This document shows positions 59,432-64,000 of a stretch of 64,000 bases of DNA, piece after piece. Source of the stretch: an uncultured Pelagibacteraceae bacterium (GTDB taxonomy: Bacteria > Pseudomonadota > Alphaproteobacteria > Pelagibacterales > Pelagibacteraceae); contig CACGED010000001.1 of the NCBI GenBank assembly GCA_902571975.1, forward strand, positions 62,001 through 126,000. Direction: 5' to 3'. The position numbers and the translations under genes are program-made. Position 1 is the stretch's first letter; the number at the start of each line of letters is the position of its first letter. Below the pieces are notes generated by a model. It made no database searches, was not told the DNA's origin, and saw only the letters and a program-made list of their open reading frames with translations.

Positions 59432-59597
59432 TACTAATTCTTTCAAGTTCAATATTATTTGAGTTTATTACTTTTTTTCCAACATTTTGGAAATTAACAG
59501 TTACTTTGTTATTAATTATTGACTGGACTTGACCAATTCCCCAACCTTTATTTGCCGGATTAATAACTTTGTCACCTGGCTCAAAATCTAAAATCAT
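59424..59597 (-). CDS. DUF3553 small protein
   Basis: A 57-residue protein with the complete DUF3553 pattern: [41 protein letters not shown]. These are small Tudor/CarD-like beta-barrels, in some organisms fused to the C-terminus of helicases such as UvrD-type proteins. Here it stands alone as the first gene of a leftward unit with cysQ, whose start codon lies inside its 3' end (8-bp overlap). Its role is unknown; binding to nucleic acid or RNA polymerase is possible by analogy. Confidence 0.8.
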   Translation of the reverse strand: MILDFEPGDKVINPANKGWGIGQVQSIINNKVTVNFQNVGKKVINSNNIELERISND

Positions 59598-59638
59598 TTA
59601 ATTTAACTTATAATAGAAATAAGTATAAATACCATCAA

Positions 59639-60757
59639 ATGAATTTACAAACTAACTCATTAGGATTTAATAAAAAAACATCAGAAACAACTGTTGTAGT
59701 TGCCATGTCAGGGGGCGTTGACTCGTCTACAGTGGCAGGAATGATGAAAAAAGAAGGGTATAAAGTTATTGGAATTACTTTGAAACTATATAACGATGGC
59801 AAAGAAGTTGCCGCTTCAAAACAATGCTGTTCTGGTCAAGATATTATGGATGCAAAAAGAGTTGCACATAAATTAGATATTGAACATAAGATTTTATATT
59901 ACCAAGATAAGTTTAAACAAGGTGTTATAGATAACTTTGTTGAAAGTTATTTAAAGGGCGAAACACCAATACCATGCGTACAATGTAACCAGACAGTTAA
60001 ATTCAAAGATTTGTTTGAATTTTCAAAAGATTTAAATGCTGATGCGCTAATCACAGGTCACTATGTAAAAAGTTATACAGAAAATAATTTAACTAATATG
60101 TATAGAGCTATTGATGAAAATCGAGATCAAAGCTATTTTTTATTTAATACAACAAGAGAGCAATTAAATTATATTAGATTTCCACTAGGTGGACTTCTTA
60201 AAGACAAAACGAGAGAAATTGCAAAAAATCTGAATTTGAATGTTGCTGATAAACCAGATAGTCAAGATATATGCTTTGTACCCAATGGAGATTATGCATC
60301 AGTAATTAAAAAGTTCAAGCCAGAGTCATACAAAAAAGGAAATATAAAAAATTTGGATGGTAAAGTGGTCGGAGTACACGATGGAATAGTTAATTTTACT
60401 ATTGGACAAAGAAAAGGTATTAAGGTTTCAAACGAAGAACCATTTTATGTAATAAAAATTGATGCTAATAAAAATGAAATATTTATTGGCCCGAAAGAAG
60501 AATTATCAAAAACAAGTATTAATTTAAGAGATTTAAATTTACTAGTTGAAAGAGAAGAGTTTAGTGAGAATATTTTAGTAAAAGTTAGATCGACTGGAAA
60601 ACTTTTAGATGCAAAAATACATATTCAAAATGAAAATTCTGCAAATGTTGATTTATTAAATCCAGAATATGGTATTTCACCTGGTCAAGCTTGTGTATTT
60701 TACAAGAAAGACCAATTTGGTCATAAAGTTTTAGGTGGTGGTTGGATTAAAGATTAA
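59639..60757 (+). CDS. mnmA: tRNA-uridine 2-sulfurtransferase
   Basis: A 372-residue ATP-dependent enzyme that thiolates U34 of tRNA-Glu, -Gln and -Lys. The PP-loop [11 protein letters not shown] lies at about residue 25, the first catalytic Cys is in [13 protein letters not shown] (about residue 118), and the second in [13 protein letters not shown] (about 217); IGQRKGI and SPGQACVFY are further signatures. The N-terminal 15 residues before [12 protein letters not shown] are an extension of unsure relevance. It uses sulfur delivered by a cysteine desulfurase. The downstream strand holds a possible antisense-oriented microprotein (60764-60847). Confidence 0.95.
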   Translation: MNLQTNSLGFNKKTSETTVVVAMSGGVDSSTVAGMMKKEGYKVIGITLKLYNDGKEVAASKQCCSGQDIMDAKRVAHKLDIEHKILYYQDKFKQGVIDNFVESYLKGETPIPCVQCNQTVKFKDLFEFSKDLNADALITGHYVKSYTENNLTNMYRAIDENRDQSYFLFNTTREQLNYIRFPLGGLLKDKTREIAKNLNLNVADKPDSQDICFVPNGDYASVIKKFKPESYKKGNIKNLDGKVVGVHDGIVNFTIGQRKGIKVSNEEPFYVIKIDANKNEIFIGPKEELSKTSINLRDLNLLVEREEFSENILVKVRSTGKLLDAKIHIQNENSANVDLLNPEYGISPGQACVFYKKDQFGHKVLGGGWIKD

Positions 60758-60763
60758 AAATTT

Positions 60764-60847
60764 CTATTTCTTTTTATTTTTTTTTCTAGCTCTTCTCTTT
60801 TTCGAGCCCATTTTTCTTCGGCCTCTGTGCTTTTTTGGGTATCCCAT
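60764..60847 (-). CDS. Possible 27-residue basic microprotein
   Basis: An ATG frame of 27 codons preceded by the near-perfect ribosome-binding site AAGGAG at a 3-bp distance. The product is extremely basic (MGYPKKHRGRRKMG followed by SKKRRARKKNKKK) and reminiscent in size and charge of tiny ribosomal proteins. A competing frame in the same DNA (60754-60876) reads like a charged helix but has no ATG, GTG or TTG. Either may be real; both may be accidental in A-rich DNA. Confidence 0.35.
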   Translation of the reverse strand: MGYPKKHRGRRKMGSKKRRARKKNKKK

Positions 60848-60922
60848 AATCTCCTTAGTTTTACTATTTTATTGACTTATTTGGTGGATATAGCATTGTC
60901 CTAACTACATATCAAATTTTTT

Positions 60923-62098
60923 ATGGACTATTCCTTTAAAACTTTTTTAAAGCATACTGCTAAAGATTTTCATAACCAATCAGTAAATCCACCAGTTGTT
61001 AGGGCATCTACTATAATTTTTAAATCTATGCAAGATTTAAGAAGAACTCAAAGAATGGCTTTAAAGAAACCATTAGGAGGACACCATGACTATGGCAGAA
61101 AAGGTACATCAACAACTTTCATATTGCAAAAAATACTCACAAAACTAGAAGAGTCTTATAATGTATTCTTAACACCAACTGGATTTGGTTCTGTTTTTCT
61201 TTCTATCTTCAGCGTGACTAGACCAGGAGATGAGATATTAATTTCAGATCCATTATACAATCCAACCAGAAATTTAAGCGAAAACTATCTTAAAGAGTTT
61301 GGTATCAAAACAAAATTTTATAACCCACATGACTTAAAGTCACTAGAAAAAAGTGTAACAAATAAAACAAAATTAATTTATGTTGAGTGCCCAGGCAGTA
61401 ACACCTTTGAGTTTCAAGATCTTTCCAAGATTATTTCTATTGCAAAAAAAAATAATATATTTACAGCAATTGATAACACATGGGCCACACCTTACTTTTT
61501 AAAACCTATCAAATTAGGGTTTGACATGTCCATTGTATCTGCAACAAAATATTATTCAGGTCATTCTGATGTAATGGGTGGTAGCTTAGCAGTTAATAAA
61601 AAAGTTTATAAACATGTAAAAAAAGCAGATGATATTTTAGGATTGAGACTTGGACCAGATGATGCTTACTTAATTACCAGAGGCTTGAGAACCTTGGATA
61701 TAAGATTAGATAAACATGAATCCAATGCTAAAAAAGTTTGCGAGTTCCTTTCAAAAAGTAAAAAAGTAAAACTTTTATACCCTTATAAAAAGAGTTCATT
61801 TAATTTTAAAATGTGGAAAAAATATTATTCAGGGTCTTCAGGTCTTATGGGTTTAATCATAAAATCAAAAAGTAGAAAATCAGTTTTAAAATTTGTAAAT
61901 TCGTTAAAATTGTTTGGTCATGGATATAGTTGGGGAGGCTTTGAAAGTTTAGCATTGCTGCAAAGTGATATTGAGATGGGAGATAGAAAATTCCTTAATT
62001 TAAACAAAAATGAACACTTAGTAAGATTACATATAGGACTAGAAGACCCAAAAGATTTAATTGCAGATATCAGAAAAAGCCTTATGCTCGTTAAATGA
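60923..62098 (+). CDS. metC: Cystathionine beta-lyase-type PLP enzyme
   Basis: A 391-residue member of the Cys/Met-metabolism PLP family. The start VNPPVVRASTIIFKSM, DYGRKGTST, TPTGFGSVFLSIFSV, IDNTWATPYFLKP and the PLP-lysine segment SIVSATKYYSGHSDVMGG match the MetC/cystathionine beta-lyase branch of alphaproteobacteria. It would split cystathionine to homocysteine, or act as a cysteine desulfhydrase. The MFS gene begins inside its stop region (ATGA overlap), so the two are translationally coupled, which suggests that the transporter handles a related sulfur compound or amino acid. Confidence 0.88.
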   Translation: MDYSFKTFLKHTAKDFHNQSVNPPVVRASTIIFKSMQDLRRTQRMALKKPLGGHHDYGRKGTSTTFILQKILTKLEESYNVFLTPTGFGSVFLSIFSVTRPGDEILISDPLYNPTRNLSENYLKEFGIKTKFYNPHDLKSLEKSVTNKTKLIYVECPGSNTFEFQDLSKIISIAKKNNIFTAIDNTWATPYFLKPIKLGFDMSIVSATKYYSGHSDVMGGSLAVNKKVYKHVKKADDILGLRLGPDDAYLITRGLRTLDIRLDKHESNAKKVCEFLSKSKKVKLLYPYKKSSFNFKMWKKYYSGSSGLMGLIIKSKSRKSVLKFVNSLKLFGHGYSWGGFESLALLQSDIEMGDRKFLNLNKNEHLVRLHIGLEDPKDLIADIRKSLMLVK

Positions 62099-63318
62099 GC
62101 GTAGAAAAATTTTTCACTAGTAAAAAGGCCCTAATCACACTTGCAGCAGCTTCATTAACAGTTATTTTTGCAATGGGTATTAGGCAAACATTTGGTCTTT
62201 TTTTTTTTGATTTCAATGCAGATCTAAATATTTCTATTTCACATTTTGGTTTTGTAATCGGGTTGCAACTTTTAATGTGGGGGATATTTAGTCCAGTTTT
62301 TGGTTTCATCACTGATAAATATGGAGGAGCAACAGCTATTTTTGTTGGTTTTTTATTTTTTTTAGCGGGGCTATTACTTTTTTACTCAGGTCTTAACACT
62401 GGGCACTATTTTACACTTACAATTGGAGTGTTAATAGGTATTGGACTAGGTGGCACCGCTATTAGCATTCCTGTATCTGTTGTAGCCAAACATTTTCCAG
62501 CTTCGAATAGAACAATTGCTACAGGCATTGTTACTTGCGCAGGATCTTTTGGTTTTTTTGTTTCACCTTTATTGGTCAGATATTCTCTAATTGAAATGGG
62601 TTGGGAAATTACCATCTTATACTTTTGCTTTCTTTTAGGCATGGGATTAATTGTTGCTTTATTTGTCAATACACCCAAAGTTCCAGTAGGTAGTAGTAAT
62701 CTAGATAATAATCAAACAGCATCGGAAGCTCTTAAAGAAGCTTTTGGAAATAAAAGCTTTATTTTTTTAACTCTTGGATTTTTTGTTTGTGGTTGGCACA
62801 TTGCTTTAGTTGCAACACATATCCCAACTTATATGATGGATAGAGGTTTGCCTGATTGGACGGCCGCAATGATATTAGCATTAGTTGGTGTATTTAATAT
62901 GATAGGAACAATTGGGGCAGGATTTTTAGCCACTAGGTATAGTAAAAAAAAAGTACTAAGCGCAATCTATTTTTTAAGAGGTGTATCATTAATTTATTTT
63001 ATATTTTTACCACCAAGCGTATTTAATTGTGTTGTCTTTGGAGTTACCTTTGGCCTTCTATGGCTTTCTACAGTACCTCCAACAAATGGGATAGTTGGGC
63101 ATATATTTGGAACAAAACATCTAGGTCTTTTATACGGTATAGTTTTTGTTAGTCATCAAGTTGGATCTTTCCTTGGAGCATATCTAGGGGGAGTTTTTTA
63201 TGAGATGCATGGTAATTTTGACTATGCTTGGTACGCATCTATCGCATTATCAATTTTTGCAGGTGTGATACACTTACCTATAATAGAGAAAACAATTGAA
63301 AGAGTTCAGCCAGCATAA
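62095..63318 (+). CDS. Major facilitator superfamily transporter (OFA/monocarboxylate-like)
   Basis: A 407-residue transporter with twelve helices. FAMGIRQTFGLFFFDFNADLNISISHFGFVIG at the start and FGFITDKYGGATAIFVGF between helices 2 and 3 are typical of the oxalate/formate or monocarboxylate branch of the MFS; GGTAISIPVSVVAKHFPASNRTIATGIV is the helix 4-5 region. It overlaps metC by 4 bp. Candidate substrates are small carboxylates; direction of transport is not evident. Its 3' end overlaps the start of the PabB/TrpE-family gene by about 23 bp. Confidence 0.87.
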   Translation: MSVEKFFTSKKALITLAAASLTVIFAMGIRQTFGLFFFDFNADLNISISHFGFVIGLQLLMWGIFSPVFGFITDKYGGATAIFVGFLFFLAGLLLFYSGLNTGHYFTLTIGVLIGIGLGGTAISIPVSVVAKHFPASNRTIATGIVTCAGSFGFFVSPLLVRYSLIEMGWEITILYFCFLLGMGLIVALFVNTPKVPVGSSNLDNNQTASEALKEAFGNKSFIFLTLGFFVCGWHIALVATHIPTYMMDRGLPDWTAAMILALVGVFNMIGTIGAGFLATRYSKKKVLSAIYFLRGVSLIYFIFLPPSVFNCVVFGVTFGLLWLSTVPPTNGIVGHIFGTKHLGLLYGIVFVSHQVGSFLGAYLGGVFYEMHGNFDYAWYASIALSIFAGVIHLPIIEKTIERVQPA

Positions 63319-64000
63319 ATTTAAGTATAATAAATATTTAGAAAAACTTTATCAGTCTAATAAGCCCCTTATTATCTATAAAGTTGATGGGGGCTATAAT
63401 ATTTATACGGATTTTTCAAAGAAAATAACTCTTAATAAAAATAACATTGCAAAATTTTTAGATAGCTTTTCTTCAAAAAAATATAGAAAAGAAACCGACT
63501 TATATGTGGGATTTTTTGGTTATGAGATTTTATGTAATCTTTTAAATTTATCTTTAAAAAATCAAAAAAAAATGAACTTCTACAAAGGTATTTTTTATAA
63601 GCCTGAAACTTTAATCAAAATAAGAAACAAAATTATAATTCATTCAAATTTAAAAAAAGATGAATTCAATGAAGTTTTTCAAAAAACTAAAATTCTTAGC
63701 CCTTTCAAACTAAATATAGAATTTAATAAATACCAAAAAATATTTGATGCATTTTCTAGAAAAATTAGAGAAGGAGAAACTTATCAAATAAAAATATGTA
63801 CAAAATATAAGAACAAATCGACTATTAATTCAATAAATTTCTTTTGGAAACTAATGAAGATTAACTCATCACCCGAGTCTTTTATGATCAGAGATAAAGA
63901 TTACTCTATAGTTAGCTGTTCCCCTGAGACTTTAATCAATAGAGTTGGCAATTTTATTAATACTAAACCTATTGCTGGCACCTTAAAAAAAAATAAATAT
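63296..64000 (+). CDS. Chorismate-binding enzyme (PabB/TrpE family), 5' part cut by the window end
   Basis: An open frame of 235 codons to the window edge. FSRKIREGETYQIKICTKYKNKS near residue 160 and the stretch SPESFMIRDKDYSIVSCSPETLINR followed by NTKPIAGTLKKNK are the hallmark of chorismate-utilising enzymes such as aminodeoxychorismate synthase component I and anthranilate synthase component I. The IAGT context with the short N-terminal part favours PabB. No ATG precedes the conserved region; a TTG at 63296, the first possible start after the in-frame stop at 63284, would give the full N-terminus and overlaps the MFS gene. Confidence 0.82.
   Translation, partial: MKEFSQHKFKYNKYLEKLYQSNKPLIIYKVDGGYNIYTDFSKKITLNKNNIAKFLDSFSSKKYRKETDLYVGFFGYEILCNLLNLSLKNQKKMNFYKGIFYKPETLIKIRNKIIIHSNLKKDEFNEVFQKTKILSPFKLNIEFNKYQKIFDAFSRKIREGETYQIKICTKYKNKSTINSINFFWKLMKINSSPESFMIRDKDYSIVSCSPETLINRVGNFINTKPIAGTLKKNKY

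Noticed and set aside
1-64000. Search for tRNA, rRNA, CRISPR arrays, insertion sequences, prophage and integrase genes
   Set aside because: No candidate found by reading; spacers are short and no transposase-like or integrase-like protein is encoded. A dedicated tRNA scan could still reveal a short RNA gene.

Overview
The window is AT-rich (roughly 30% GC by eye), densely packed and free of insertion sequences, phage genes, rRNA, tRNA and CRISPR. Very short spacers, stop/start overlaps of the ATGA and TAATG type, many substrate-binding-protein transporters for osmolytes and organosulfur compounds, a TPP riboswitch directly in front of a sodium:solute symporter, pseudoazurin and RecX together suggest a streamlined marine alphaproteobacterium close to SAR11 (Pelagibacterales). 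This assignment is inference from gene content and composition.

Layout. 1-7.9 kb: the 5' end of a gamma-butyrobetaine dioxygenase-like gene, an inositol-monophosphatase-family enzyme, a glutamine amidotransferase, and a complete peptide-type ABC importer with an AhpD-like protein and a DUF952 protein. 7.9-10.8 kb: a leftward cluster of very small genes (SMR-fold protein, cupredoxin, three NTF2-like proteins, DUF1330, GYD, one unknown) behind a palindromic operator candidate. 10.8-14.6 kb: a leftward sulfur unit, SQR - persulfide dioxygenase - an 11-cysteine microprotein - CysE - CysK, with a 1-Cys peroxiredoxin divergent from it. 15.4-22.3 kb: Asp/Glu racemase, alpha/beta hydrolase, glycine-betaine-type ABC importer whose permease carries an extra N-terminal domain, an MFS protein and pseudoazurin. 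22.3-31.5 kb: a sugar-type ABC importer split over two divergent arms together with two SnoaL-like proteins, a MetE-like methyltransferase, a cupin and a HAD protein lacking its nucleophile; the substrate is unknown.

32.4-45.9 kb looks like a region for organosulfonates or related amino compounds: a histidinol-dehydrogenase-family protein (possibly HpsN), a phosphate acyltransferase, a BASS transporter, a double-HTH regulator, a malate/sulfolactate-dehydrogenase-family enzyme, an epoxide-hydrolase-like protein, a TauABC-type importer, an omega-amino-acid:pyruvate aminotransferase and alanine dehydrogenase. Copies of a 14-bp motif occur three times in front of the regulator and once between tauA and the aminotransferase, linking the two loci.

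45.9-64 kb is mostly housekeeping: tesA and a YbbA/YbbP-type ABC system, a thioredoxin-like protein, the TPP riboswitch with thiV, a DEAD-box helicase, rseP, HU, amt, bcp, rhodanese, an ABA4-like membrane protein, recX, a DUF3553-cysQ-microprotein mini-operon, mnmA, metC, an MFS transporter and the start of a chorismate-utilising enzyme (PabB/TrpE family) cut by the window end.
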